DNA of 64,000 bases from Branchipolynoe longqiensis (Eukaryota > Annelida > Polychaeta > Phyllodocida > Polynoidae), in NCBI GenBank assembly GCA_030323885.1, contig CM059199.1, positions 76,418,781 through 76,482,780 on the forward strand, written 5' to 3'. Position numbers and translations under genes: made by a program. The notes below the pieces were generated by a model. It made no database searches. It saw only the letters and a list, made by a program, of their open reading frames with translations, and had not been told where the DNA came from. Positions 1 through 9,489 of the stretch are shown here, in pieces (within the stretch, counting starts at the first letter, position 1; each line of letters opens with the position of its first letter).

Positions 1-77
1 ACCCACACGTCGCCATAGCAACCCGGACGTGGACCCAAGACGCTGCCGGAACACCTCAAGACGCCCTACATCATAAC
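1..77 (-). CDS. CUB-MAM protein, exon 7 (MAM domain, partial)
   Basis: The acceptor TTCTTGCAG/GT lies at 78-80. The exon enters in phase 1, which matches the exit phase of the exon ending at 5074. The 25 codons read without a stop to the window edge and encode YDVGRLEVFRQ followed by a stretch with LLWRRVG. This fits the middle of a MAM domain, whose usual pattern is FWYHM-G...G.L.V......LW...G. With the previous exon the text runs through the typical HMKG-YDVGRLEV region (residues 305-330 of the gene product). A MITE starts 24 nt upstream of the exon in the intron. The gene continues beyond the left edge; the fourth MAM cysteine would lie there. Confidence 0.85.
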
Positions 78-101
78 CTGCAAGAACACGTGACCCGAAT
101 A

Positions 102-272
102 CAGTAAAACCTCTCCAAAGCGACCGACCTTGAGACCGACTTTAAGTGGTCCATTTAGGGAGGGTGTCGACTTAGGGAGTTAGAATATGGTTACACTGGT
201 ATTGTTGGGACCTGGCGATCGATATAGGGGAGTGGTCGCTCTGTGGAGGTGGTCGGTAAGGAAAGTTTTACT
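102..272. mobile_element. pogo/Tigger-like MITE, copy 1
   Basis: The sequence runs from CAGTAAAACCTCTCCAAAGC to a complementary end GGAAAGTTTTACT, so it has short terminal inverted repeats. Related copies lie at 355-523 and 26988-27159. No coding capacity. CAGTAAAACCTCT-type ends are typical of non-autonomous elements related to pogo/Tigger transposons; that family link is from general knowledge and was not tested. It sits about 22 nt from the 3' splice site of exon 7, where branch-point sequence is expected. Confidence 0.65.
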
Positions 273-302
273 CTACTACACGCCTGGGTTTTTTCGCTGC
301 TG

Positions 303-620
303 TTGAAGTTGGATAGTCTGATGGTTTTGAGTTTCCGTCATTTTTCTGAGATAAGTACAGTAAAACCTTTCTAAGCGACCACCTCCACAGGTCGACCATT
401 CCCCTTTAGTGATCACTTTATTTGGGTCCCAAACGATCGCCCATACAATACCATTGTAATGATAAAAAAAAAAACCTAATCCGAATACCTCCATAAATGG
501 ACCATTTAAAGTTGGTCCCATGGTCGGTCGATTATCGTATATTAAATTAATTGTTATGATCTACCTTACTTTAGGTTGAAGTAACTTTTATTTTAAATGA
601 CTACCTTTTAAGATATTTCA
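303..620 (+). mobile_element. TTAA-MITE relic split by a second MITE
   Basis: The segments 303-352 and about 534-620 match the first half of the 355-bp TTAA-MITE seen intact at 5984-6338 (GATAGTCTGATGGTTTTGAG; GAAGTAACTTTTATTTTAAA). Between them (355-523) sits a pogo-like MITE with ACAGTAAAACC ends, so the TTAA-MITE is older here. Its 3' half is missing. Confidence 0.6.
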
Positions 621-639
621 GGTGCAAACATTGTGGCGT

Positions 640-905
640 TCTCTGTGGCGGAGTGGTTAGAGTGTCTGACTTTTTTCTAGGTCGGACTCCTAATCTGAGG
701 GTCGGCAGTTTGATTCCCCATGCCCCCAGCTCTGCCAATTTGGATTTCCACCGCTGTGTATAACTTACAGCATCATCAAAGGCTGCTTGCTCTCATACCA
801 TGTCTATGTGGTGTGGGAGGTTAAAAGTCCCTTGTGTCGGTAAAAGTGTAGGCTCGGGCTTTCTATCGAACAGCAGAGGAATGAGGAAGACCAGTCGTCT
901 ATGAC
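640..905 (+). mobile_element. SINE family Y (Leu/Ser-tRNA-like head), copy 1
   Basis: The head GTGGCGGAGTGGTTAGAGTG and the later TTTGATTCCCCATGCC resemble pol III A and B boxes. The body has ACCATGTCTATGTGG and ends near GGCTCGGGCTTTCTATCGA. Other copies lie at 31000-31300 (+), 38065-38370 (-) and 48780-49093 (-). The tail differs from the other copies after about 870. It is not a functional tRNA gene: it lacks a complete cloverleaf and is fused to the SINE body. Confidence 0.7.
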
Positions 906-1149
906 TGAAATTTCCCCTGCTTAAACAACTAATGGACAAAATAAAAAATAAATAAAAACATGGCAAATTAGTTTTGTCAAGCATGCCAGTACCTAAGTTG
1001 GATATGTGGGTCAGTCTCAGAAAATGTGTACCCTATTTTTGGTTTCTACATTAGGCCTACATTGTCAATTATTTTGCCTTCTTTTTTGGGGGTAGTAAGT
1101 TAAATAGTAGTAAGTAGGGGGTAGTAAGTTAATGGTTACAGAAAGAGAG

Positions 1150-1310
1150 GGTGCCCTCGTCTCCGGTTCAAGGATACCGTCAAGAGAAACCTGAAGCTGA
1201 GAGACATTAAGACCGACTCACAGCAGAGAGCTAAAATGGAGAGCAGCTGTCAAGTAATGAAAGCAGTCTTTGTCGCATCGTGACCAACAGCATGATGATG
1301 ATGAAGTTAA
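1150..1310 (+). mobile_element. LINE 3'-end fragment with (ATG)n tail
   Basis: One frame from about 1163 reads FKDTVKRNLKLRDIKTDSQQ and continues to a stop. This resembles the C-terminal region of LINE reverse-transcriptase proteins (FKDTVKRNLK-L-DI...). The 3' end CTTTGTCGCATCGTGACC followed by (GATGAT)n is shared with 31320-31465 (+) and 29889-30282 (-). It is a 5'-truncated and internally shortened copy. The rest of 905-1418 shows nothing else I can identify. Confidence 0.5.
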
Positions 1311-1440
1311 ATAGTTATTGTTGACTCTACGTATAAAGTATGTTAGCAAGACGACATGTATTTAATAAATCCCACAAAACGTATCCAAAACATGATTATA
1401 TGATGTTGTGCTCAAGTGAAAATATGAAGCACGGTCGGAG

Positions 1441-1635
1441 GAGGAGATGCTGAGGAAAACATTCATTCGCAAAGACATGACGCCAACCGAACGCAGAGAG
1501 GATTACCTACTCCGATTGGAGCTGAAGAAGAAGCGAGCAGAGTCCACAGACAAAGAAGACGGAAAACGTTGGATAATCAGACGAGGAAACATTGTGGACG
1601 TCAGCAGACGTCTGAGTCAGAGCGAGGAGACCTAG
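1441..1635 (+). pseudogene. LINE ORF1 C-terminal remnant
   Basis: The open frame encodes a basic tail with MTPTERREDYLLRLELKKKR and then WIIRRGNIVDV before its stop. That is the usual look of the end of ORF1 in CR1/jockey-type LINEs (TP-ER--E--L-LELK-R...W-IRRG). Upstream of about 1419 the frame is closed, so the element is 5'-truncated and most of ORF1 is lost. The tail overlaps the ORF2 frame (from 1569) by 67 nt. Confidence 0.65.
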
Positions 1636-4574
1636 CCACAGGTAGTTTGAACTGTAAATATCTAGATAAATTACATTGTTTTTACACAAATACAGACACC
1701 CTAATGAATAAGCGACTAGAACTAGCTGAGGTTATTTCGGAGTATAAACCTGATATCATCGCCTTAACAGAGATTTTAAATAAAAATCGAAGCATGGACC
1801 CAGAACAACATGAACTGGTAATTCAAGGCTACGATCACCATACTAACATTGATAGAAATCACAGAAGGGGAGTGATCCTATACACAAGATCTCACCTTAA
1901 TATATGTGTAAAGGAAATTCCAGGACAAGATGCCTTTGAAGAGTCGCTATGGTGTGAACTGAACTTAAAGGGTACAGACAAACTCCTCCTGGGTGTTGTG
2001 TACAGATCGCCAAGCTGCTCGAAGGAGAACCATGACCACCTGCGGACCCTACTGAAGAATGCTATGGAGTTAGGGACAAGTCATATCCTTGTCGTAGGAG
2101 ACTTTAACTACAGTGAGATCAACTGGAAAGTGGGGACGATGCCAACTGCAATAACAAATCCAGCTACAGCATTTGTTGAGACACTCAGGGACTTGTACTT
2201 ACACCAGCATATAATGGATCCAACCCACTACCGGGCAAACCAACAGCCGAATACGCTAGACCTAGTGATCACCAATGAAGAAGGCATGGTGGACAATGTG
2301 GCCCTAAATGCACCTGTTGGCAAGAGTCATCATACATGTATCACATTTGATTTCATGTGCTACACAGAACGACCTGCAAAGATAACACCAAAGTTCCAGT
2401 ACCACAAGGGAAACTACACAGCCATGAGAGAAGATGCTGCCAAAATGGACTGGAATCAGGAAGGTACCGATCTGGATGAAATGTGGCTCAGTTTCATGAA
2501 CAATATTAAACTTTTGGCAGAGAACCACATTCCTAAGTCGAAACCGCATCAGATAAACAGACCTATATATATGACAGCCAAGGCCAGAGAAAAGGTAAAG
2601 ACAAAGAACAAGACGTTTCGCACTTGGCGCAGAACACGAGATGGTAACGACTACCGAGTGTACACCAAGGCTAGAAACCAGACCAAGTGGGAATGCCGGA
2701 AGGCAGAGAGGGAGTTTGAGAAAAAACTTGCCAAGGAAAGTAAGAAAAACCCAAAGGCGTTCTTCAGATATGCAAACTCCAAGATGAAGACAAGATCCGG
2801 AATTGCACACCTTACCAGAGAAGATGGCAGTCTCACCGCTACAGATAAGGACAAAGCAGAAGTGTTAAATAAATTCTTCTCTTCAGTTTTTACGAGAGAA
2901 GACATAACCAATATGCCAAACATCCCAGATACTAAAACAGATGTGATCTTGGAAGATACAGATTTTACCATAGACGAGGTAGCTAATAAGTTATCCAGAT
3001 TGAATCCAAATAAAGCTGCAGGCCCGGATGGAGCATCCCCGAGAATCTTGAAAGAACTACACACTATAATAGCTGAACCACTGTACAATATATATAGAAA
3101 ATCAATCGACCAAGGGAAACTACCTAGAGACTGGAAGATCGGCTATGTGTCCCCGATCTTCAAGAAAGGCGACCGACATCAGGCTAAAAATTACCGACCC
3201 GTTAGTTTAACCTCGGTCATATGTAAAACACTGGAGTCTATAATACATGATAAGATCATGCACCATCTCGTCCAGAACCAACTATTGACAAAGTTCCAGC
3301 ATGGTTTTGTCAAGGGGAGATCTTGTGTAACCCAGATACTGGCAGTTCTAGACAGATGGACAGAAGCACTGGACAATGACAGCAACGTAGATTCAGTGTA
3401 CTTAGATTTTGCCAAAGCGTTTGACAGTGTGCCCCACAAACGCCTACTCATGAAGATGAAGAGCTTCGGTATTACTGGAAAACTATGGACCTGGATCGAG
3501 GATTTCCTTCATGCAAGAATACAGCACGTAGTTATCAATGGTGTGAAATCCCTAGCAGCGTTAGTGTTGAGTGGTATTCCGCAAGGAAGTGTTCTGGGAC
3601 CCCTACTGTTCATATGTTTCATTAACGACATGCCCGAGGTCATCCATGCATTCATCCAGATGTTTGCGGATGATACAAAGCTGTATATGGAGGTTAACAG
3701 CCCTGAAGATCAACAGGTGCTACAAAAAGACCTAACTGCACTTAAAGACTGGGCCAACCTGTGGCAACTACGTTTCAATGCACAGAAGTGCAAGGTCATG
3801 CACCTGGGTAACAGAAATGAAAATCTCAGTTACTACATGCACCAAGATGGAGAAGAAGTCCAGCTCCAAGTGACAGAACTAGAGAAAGATCTTGGCATAT
3901 ACATGGAAATCGGACTCACCTTCTCATATCACAGTGAACAAAAGGTGACCAAAGCGAACAAGCTTCTAGGCATGATACGCCGCTCGTACACGTATCTAGA
4001 CAATGACACGGTGAAGACACTGTACACGTCACTGATCCGGCCGCACCTTGAGTATGGCAACACGGCTTGGACACCGAAGTTCAAGAAGGACATGTCAATG
4101 ATCGAGAGTGTACAGAGACGTGCTACAAAGTTATCACCAACCATAAGAGAACTACCATACGAAGAACGTCTCAGGATTCTCAACCTACCCAGCTTATACT
4201 ACCGAAGGGCCAGGGGAGACATAATAGAAGCATTCAAACACGTCACTGGAAGATATGCGGTTGATGCTAGATACCTGAAGCTGGCCAACTGCAAAACTAG
4301 AGGTCATCGATATAAGCTGAAGAAGGAAAGAGCAATAAAACCTGTCAGACAGCTATTATTCAGTAACAGGATAGTAAATGCCTGGAACGCATTGCCTGAA
4401 CATGTCATAGAAGCACCTTCCGTCAACGCCTTCAAAGGCAGACTGGATAAGCATTGGAGGGGGCTGCAATATTGCACACATCCGGTACTCGATGCATTTA
4501 ATCCTAGTAAATCAAATTTTGACATGCATCGACCTGATACAGGCTATAAGCCTAACAAAATCAAAAGCGGGTGA
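1569..4574 (+). CDS. LINE ORF2: endonuclease-reverse transcriptase, CR1/jockey type
   Basis: A 1001-codon uninterrupted ORF. Residues about 30-270 look like an APE-type endonuclease/exonuclease/phosphatase domain: DIIALTEI near residue 60, VVYRSPS near 140, VVGDFNYSEINW near 175, and SHH near 250. The reverse transcriptase follows: NKAAGPDGASPRILKEL, NYRPVSLTSVICKTLE, FDSVPH, SGIPQGSVLGPLLF, and the catalytic FADD at about residue 699 (nt 3663-3674). The C terminus RIVNAWNALPEHVIEAPSVN is typical of CR1/jockey-like LINE proteins. The length is normal for ORF2. It lies antisense to the CUB-MAM gene in intron 6. No inactivating lesion is visible, but loss of the 5' end and ORF1 makes this copy non-autonomous. 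The 3' UTR probably extends to about 4720; its exact end is unclear. Confidence 0.9.
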   Translation: MDNQTRKHCGRQQTSESERGDLATGSLNCKYLDKLHCFYTNTDTLMNKRLELAEVISEYKPDIIALTEILNKNRSMDPEQHELVIQGYDHHTNIDRNHRRGVILYTRSHLNICVKEIPGQDAFEESLWCELNLKGTDKLLLGVVYRSPSCSKENHDHLRTLLKNAMELGTSHILVVGDFNYSEINWKVGTMPTAITNPATAFVETLRDLYLHQHIMDPTHYRANQQPNTLDLVITNEEGMVDNVALNAPVGKSHHTCITFDFMCYTERPAKITPKFQYHKGNYTAMREDAAKMDWNQEGTDLDEMWLSFMNNIKLLAENHIPKSKPHQINRPIYMTAKAREKVKTKNKTFRTWRRTRDGNDYRVYTKARNQTKWECRKAEREFEKKLAKESKKNPKAFFRYANSKMKTRSGIAHLTREDGSLTATDKDKAEVLNKFFSSVFTREDITNMPNIPDTKTDVILEDTDFTIDEVANKLSRLNPNKAAGPDGASPRILKELHTIIAEPLYNIYRKSIDQGKLPRDWKIGYVSPIFKKGDRHQAKNYRPVSLTSVICKTLESIIHDKIMHHLVQNQLLTKFQHGFVKGRSCVTQILAVLDRWTEALDNDSNVDSVYLDFAKAFDSVPHKRLLMKMKSFGITGKLWTWIEDFLHARIQHVVINGVKSLAALVLSGIPQGSVLGPLLFICFINDMPEVIHAFIQMFADDTKLYMEVNSPEDQQVLQKDLTALKDWANLWQLRFNAQKCKVMHLGNRNENLSYYMHQDGEEVQLQVTELEKDLGIYMEIGLTFSYHSEQKVTKANKLLGMIRRSYTYLDNDTVKTLYTSLIRPHLEYGNTAWTPKFKKDMSMIESVQRRATKLSPTIRELPYEERLRILNLPSLYYRRARGDIIEAFKHVTGRYAVDARYLKLANCKTRGHRYKLKKERAIKPVRQLLFSNRIVNAWNALPEHVIEAPSVNAFKGRLDKHWRGLQYCTHPVLDAFNPSKSNFDMHRPDTGYKPNKIKSG

Positions 4575-4719
4575 GTATGAGTATGAAGATTTGGGTATTA
4601 ATACCATATGTGTACCAACACTTTTTTTCTCAACTGTTTTCTTGTAAAAAAAAAACAATTCTTTTGACTGAACTGTAATTAATACAATCTTGTTTGAATT
4701 CGGTGTGTGGGTATAAATT

Positions 4720-5073
4720 AAAATTATGCCATAGACGTGTGCTTAAATGATGTTATGAATGGATGTTACATGGTTAATTTTAACAGCTTTCTCAATCTGC
4801 ATGAGTTCAAAATCAAAAAGGGAAAACAGAATTTAACTCTGACATATGCACAACCTATAAACCTTCATACGAATATGGATTCAGGTAATATTTCAATTAT
4901 TTTCTGCTATTATTTGGAATGTTTTCAATGGTTTTTTCAATGTCACAAAATTGCTACACTGCTTCTGAGAACGACCCATATATAGAATCAAATGTAGGTA
5001 AGTGTTTTGGTTTTGACAAATGAAAAATGTTTTATTGGTCCATGCAAGTTTAAAGTTTGATCAAAGTACAAAC
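4720..5073. other. non-coding stretch with an old TTAA-MITE 3' fragment
   Basis: No gene seen. The segment 4984-5057 (AATCAAATGTAGG, GTTTTGGTTTTGA, then GGTCCATGCAAGTTTAAAG) looks like a diverged 3' end of the TTAA-MITE family. The rest is A+T-rich intron immediately downstream of exon 6. Confidence 0.4.
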
Positions 5074-5205
5074 CTTTCATGTGGTACCAGAATGAGAGAC
5101 AGTGTGGACCGGGGGACGACTGCAGAGTTGACACTGACAGCGTGATGTCTGACAGCGCGTCAGGAGTGCTGTCACTGAAGTCACGCACCATGTACATCCC
5201 ATGTG
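5074..5205 (-). CDS. CUB-MAM protein, exon 6 (MAM domain, middle)
   Basis: Acceptor CTTTGCAG at 5206-5208 and donor GTTTGT at 5073-5068. The exon is 132 nt, phase 1 in and phase 1 out, with no stop. It encodes HGMYMVRDFSD, then LSDITLSVSTLQSSPGPHCL, then SFWYHMK. This is a clear MAM segment: HYMYVE-like strand, then the third MAM cysteine (C296) in CLSFWYHM. It joins exon 5 through codon A/CA and exon 7 through G/GT. The GTTTGT donor is weaker than the others. An interspersed repeat starts at about 5222, only about 16 nt upstream of the acceptor, so the branch point probably lies in repeat-derived sequence. Confidence 0.9.
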
Positions 5206-5221
5206 CTGCAAAGCGGAGGGA

Positions 5222-5450
5222 CAAAGCAAAGCTTGTTTTATTTAACAACGCCTCTAGAGCGCATTGATTTTTATCATCTGCTATTGGATGTCAAACATAG
5301 GGTCATTCTGACATATTTCTTTGGAGGAAACCCGCTGCTGCCACATAGGCTACTCTTAATGATAAGCAGCAAGGGGGCTTTTATATGTAATTTCCCACAG
5401 ACAGAGAACACATACCACAGTGTTTGATAAACCAGTTGTGGACCGCTGGT
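5222..5450 (+). repeat. interspersed repeat starting GCTTGTTTTATTTAAC
   Basis: The run GCTTGTTTTATTTAACAACG, CTCTAGAGCGCATTGAT, then GGCTATTGGATGTCAAA-like sequence recurs at 32408-32478, and a related sequence occurs at 30590-30990. No coding capacity. It looks like a SINE or SINE-derived family; the class was not determined. Confidence 0.55.
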
Positions 5451-5529
5451 TGAAATGTAAAATAGGCCAAACTACAAATGGATCCACTGAGAAGGATCGA
5501 TCTGTAGAGGGACAAAACACCTCCATATG

Positions 5530-5828
5530 ATTTGGTAGATCGTGGGGTTGGAATTCACGGGTTCGAACCCTGGTTGAGTCAAATCAATGACTTATAAGTT
5601 TATACTTGTCGCTTCCTAGCCTGGCACTCGGTTTTATTAGGATAGGGCGAGGACTGGTTGGCTCAGTGTTGGGATAATGTCACTGAGTGGGATATCAGGT
5701 CATGGTGCTGGCGGCCTGGTATCCCAATGGGGCAGCACAATAAAGTCGATGCGAGTGCACTGTCACAAGTCGGTACCCATTCTGATATGACGATAGACGT
5801 TGGCTGGTGTAAAGCTTCAACAACCAAT
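5530..5828 (+). mobile_element. tRNA-derived SINE family X
   Basis: Degraded head with GGGTTCGAACCCTGG (B-box-like), then the conserved body: CGCTTCCTAGCC, AGGACTGGTTGGCTCAGTGT, GATATCAGGTCATGGTGC, GCACTGTCACAAGTCGGTAC and a GATATGACNNTAGATGTT-like 3' part. The tail is altered. About 18 copies of this SINE, on both strands, occur in the window. Confidence 0.7.
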
Positions 5829-5983
5829 CAACCATGCTTCATATGAACATGAACTCGACAATTATTCAGAATGTGTTCTGTTATTTTGTGGAATGTCTTC
5901 ACATTTGGTCTCCATGTCGCAAACACATTGGTGCCCAGTTTCAGAGAACGACCCATACATTAACACCCGTTGTTCTGAGGCAC

Positions 5984-6338
5984 TTAAAGTTGCATAGTCC
6001 GATGGTTTTGAATTTCTGTCATTTTCTGAGATAAATATCTTAGGTTTGTGGTTATAATCTACCTTACTTTAGTTTGAAGTAACTTTGACTTTAAATGGTT
6101 AACTTTTGAGATATTTGAAGGGCAAACATGCAAAATTAATTTTGGCAAGCTTGCCAAAACTCTACCACCATAGGCTTCTGCAGTAACAGGTTCTATTAAA
6201 TTGACTCCGTATTCCCTTCTGTGTGGCAACAAATGTTTAATAAGTGCAGCAGTATCTAAGTTAGATATGTAGAATCAAATCTAGATAATTGTTTTGGTTT
6301 TGAAAATTTGACGTTTTCATGGGACTATGCAGCTTTAA
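5984..6338. mobile_element. TTAA-MITE, 355 bp copy
   Basis: Begins TTAAAGTTGCATAGTCCGAT and ends in the complement, GGGACTATGCAGCTTTAA, giving terminal inverted repeats of about 21 bp. The TTAA at both ends is probably the duplicated target, as in piggyBac-type transposition; that mechanism is inferred. Full copies occur at 9720-10074, 11071-11425 and 54838-55192, with fragments elsewhere. No ORF. Confidence 0.8.
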
Positions 6339-6355
6339 CAATTGTTGACCAGAGG

Positions 6356-6694
6356 GATGGCCGAAGGAGTTAGAGAGTCCGTCTCCCGTGTTGGTAGATC
6401 GTGGGGTCGTGGGTTCGAACCCTCGTCGAGTCAAACCAATGACTTAAAAATTGATACTTATCGCTTCCTAGCCAGGCAATCGGCATTATTAGGACAGGGC
6501 AAGGACTGGTGTTCTCAGTGTCATGATAATGTGACTGAGTGGGATACCAGGTCATGGTGCCAGCGGACTGGTTTCCCAGTGGGACGACACTGTAAAGTCG
6601 CCATGCGTGTGCACTGTCACAAGTCGGTAACCGTCCTGGTATGACATTAGATTTTGCTAGGATGTAAAACAACAATAAACAAACAAGCAACAAT
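6356..6694 (+). mobile_element. tRNA-derived SINE family X, full length
   Basis: Head GATGGCCGAAGGAGTTAGAG (A-box-like) and GTGGGTTCGAACCC (B-box-like), the shared body, and the 3' end GATTTTGCTAGGATGTAAAA followed by CAACAATAAACAAACAAGC. It is flanked by AACAATTGTT at 6337-6346 and again just after the tail, a probable target-site duplication. Confidence 0.8.
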
Positions 6695-6789
6695 TGTTTG
6701 TTGTTTTACATTGGCAAAGACATCTGGCACGATGTTTACATTAAGATATTGGTGGCACCAGGCCGTGAAATCTACACATTCTCGCAGAA

Positions 6790-6966
6790 TGTGTCTGAGT
6801 GTATAGTAATAGTAATAATAATAATAAAAACGATAATAACGATCATTGAGCATGTTGGCCGAGGCTAACATGGGTAATTTGCAAACGAGGCTAGGCTATT
6901 TTTAGCTTTCCTCAGGCACTCTCTCTATCTCTCTCTCTCTACTCTCTTCACTCTGCCCCTGTGGCT
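6790..6966. repeat. (ATA)n and pyrimidine microsatellites
   Basis: TAATAATAATAATAAAAACG at about 6806-6830 and a CTCTCTCTATCTCTCTCTCT tract at about 6918-6950. Simple sequence only; nothing else seen here. Confidence 0.7.
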
Positions 6967-7260
6967 CCACTGCTGTGCGCTTCCCTTTCCACATCGCGTG
7001 GCAGTCACAGCATCCTTCGCCGCTCGCCGGCTCTTTTTCCTCAATTTTGCAAGGTCATTACTAACAGAATTGATCTTTGCAGTGAATAGTCACGGTCCTA
7101 AGTAACAGAAATTGTTCTGAAACAGTCAAAGTTCATTACACTTTTGTTTTATTAACACTTGCTCACGTCTATTAACGTGGTTACACTAATGACAGTAACT
7201 GCTGCTCCCCGGCTCATTCTCTTCAATTTAGCACTATTCACGGTGATAATAACAGAATTT
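6967..7260. repeat. direct repeat of 8281-8581 (carries an empty MITE site)
   Basis: About 295 bp (GGCAGTCACAGCATCCTTCG through CGGTGATAATAACAGAATTT) recur at 8281-8581 in the same orientation with few changes. In the second copy a 237-bp MITE interrupts the run directly after AGAATTT. In this copy ATTT (7257-7260) continues straight into GTTCTTAGCAG, so 7257-7265 is the unoccupied site. Confidence 0.8.
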
Positions 7261-7427
7261 GTTCTTAGCAGTGAACAGTCATGCTCCTAATCGACATAAT
7301 TTTACTGAGTTAGTGGAAATTTACTATACTCTTGTTTATTTGCTCACGCCCGTTTACGCCGGTCTTGGCGGTGACAGTACTCAGTAGCCCCGGTCGGTGT
7401 GCCGGTTCCCGGTCCGTGAGAGTAGCC

Positions 7428-7966
7428 CTAGTGCTAAAAATCTACATGCTGTAGTTGATCGCGGTTTAACGTGCTACCGCAGTAATAGTAAATTTGCTGC
7501 TCGCCAGCTCATTTCTTCATTCTAATAGTTTCTAATGTTATTAAGTCATGGTGAGTGAACGGTCATGCTCCTAAATGACAGAATTTGACTAAAGCACTGG
7601 AAATTCACTGTTTTGTCTTATTAACGTTTAGTTCCATCTGTTAGTGTTTCTGCGGTCTCGGCGGTCACAGCCTAAACTTTGCCACCCGCTGGCTCATTTT
7701 CCTTCAATGTAGCATGCTATCATTATCATGTCATGGTCATACTTAACAGAATTTCATCTGACGTAGCTCCTTAATACATAGGGAGCAGGACCGACCGTTA
7801 GAGAAACGGAAATTCTTGGATAAGAAGCCTATGGCAGATTCTGCCTCAGCCCAGTAGTCAGTAAGAGTTCCCCTGTTGTTGACATGCTGGTAGCCACGCC
7901 CCCTGCCCCACCTTCCTGAGGTGAGAACATTCTGGCAGGTGCACTCGCCGCCTGCCCTACCCGACT
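7428..7966 (+). repeat. left arm of a large inverted repeat
   Basis: Sequence from GCTAAAAATCTACATGCTGT to GCACTCGCCGCCTGCCCTAC is found inverted at 8962-9489 with moderate divergence (for example GAACATTCTGGCAGG against a complement GAACATTCCGGCACA). The arms are about 530 bp and are separated by about 1.0 kb. No coding match. Confidence 0.75.
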
Positions 7967-8280
7967 CACGTCATGAGCCTTCCACTTGTCTCGCTGGCTC
8001 TTTTTCATCAATTTGAGCACCGACTTTTATTACATCACGTTCACAATTACAGAATTTGAATTTAATAATGAATAGACCAAGTTAACAGAATTGTTCTGAA
8101 GCAGTGAAATTTCATTGTGCGCTTGTTTTATTACGTTTGTTCACCTGTCTTTACCGCAGTGCCAGTGACAGTGACTGTTGTACCGACTCTTCACGGTGCC
8201 AGGTTTCTAGTCAATTCTCTTTAGTTCTAACGCTTAACACCAGGTGGCAGGACTACGCTGTAGTCTGCTAATACTACAGT

Positions 8281-8581
8281 GCACTTCTCTTTCCACATCG
8301 CGTCCCATGTTTACTCAGGTGGCAGTCACAGCATCCTTCGCTGCTCGTTGGCTCTTTTTCCTCAATTTTGTACGGTCATTACAAACAGAATTGATCTTAG
8401 CAGTGAATAGTCACGCTCCTAAGTAACAGAAATTGTTCTGAAACAGTCAAAGTTCATTACACTTTTGTTTTATTAGCACTTGCTCACGTCTATTAACATG
8501 GTTACACTAATGACAGTGACTGCTGCTCCCCGGCTCATTCTCTTCAATTTAGCACTATTCACGGTGATAATAACAGAATTT
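8281..8581. repeat. second copy of the 6967-7260 direct repeat
   Basis: Same sequence as 6967-7260, ending at AACAGAATTT where the MITE 8582-8818 begins. The flanking sequence resumes at 8823 with GTTCTTAGCAGTGAAC, as in the other copy. Confidence 0.75.
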
Positions 8582-8818
8582 GAAGAGTTCAGGTGCAAAA
8601 CCATGTAAATGCCAATCCAAAAATGGAGATAAACATTGGAATCAAACCTTCAACAAATTAATGTTGGTATATTCCGACTTTTTTGTGCATTGCTCCATAA
8701 CCATGTGATCATATGAAAAGTGGAATTAGTGAGAATTAAGATTATTTTCAAGTAAAAATCTTTTATTTAAACTACATTTTTGGATTGGCGTTTACGTGAT
8801 TTTGCCCCTGAACTCTTG
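8582..8818. mobile_element. MITE family Z, 237 bp, with ATTT target duplication
   Basis: Ends GAAGAGTTCAGGTGCAAAAC and CCCCTGAACTCTTG are inverted copies, and CCAATCCAAAAATGGAG is mirrored by TTTTTGGATTGGCG further in. ATTT flanks it at 8578-8581 and 8819-8822. The direct repeat at 7257-7265 shows the locus without the insertion. Related copies: 17691-17927, 33371-33589 and part of 60870-60990. Confidence 0.85.
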
Positions 8819-8961
8819 ATTTGTTCTTAGCAGTGAACGGTCATGCTCCTAATCGACATAATTTGACTGACGTAGTGGAAATTTACTATAGTCTTGTTTA
8901 TTTGCTCAAGTCTGTTTACTCCGGTTTTGGCAGTGACAGTACTCAGTAGCCTCGGTCGATA

Positions 8962-9489
8962 GGGTAGGTGGCGAGTGTATGTGCCGGAATGTTCTCACCT
9001 CGGGAAGGTGGGGAAGGGGGCATGGCTACCAGCATGTCAACAACAGGGGAACACTTTCTGACTGCTGGGCTGAGGCAGAATCTGCCGCGGGCTTCCTATC
9101 CAAGAATTTCCGTTTCTCTAATGGTCCTGCTCCCTATGTATTAAGGAGCTACGTCAGATGAAATTCTGTTAATTATGAGCATGACTTGATAATGACAGCA
9201 TGCTACAGTGAAGAAAAATGAGCCAGTGGGCGGCAAAGTTTAGGCTGTGACCGCCGAGACCGCAGTAACACTAACAGATGGAAGCAGATGTTAATAAGAC
9301 AAAACAATGAATTTCCAATGCCTCAGTCAAATTCTGTCATTTATGAGCATGACCGTTCACTCACCGTGACTTAATAACATTAGAGACTACTAAAATGAAG
9401 AAATGAGCTGGCGAGCAGCAACCTTTACTGTTACTATGATAGCACATTAAACCGCGATAAACTACAGCATGTAGATGTTTAGCACTAGA
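8962..9489 (-). repeat. right arm of the large inverted repeat
   Basis: Inverted counterpart of 7428-7966, running to ACCGCGATAAACTACAGCAT and GTAGATGTTTAGCACTAG. It contains short open frames with no recognisable protein. Confidence 0.75.
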
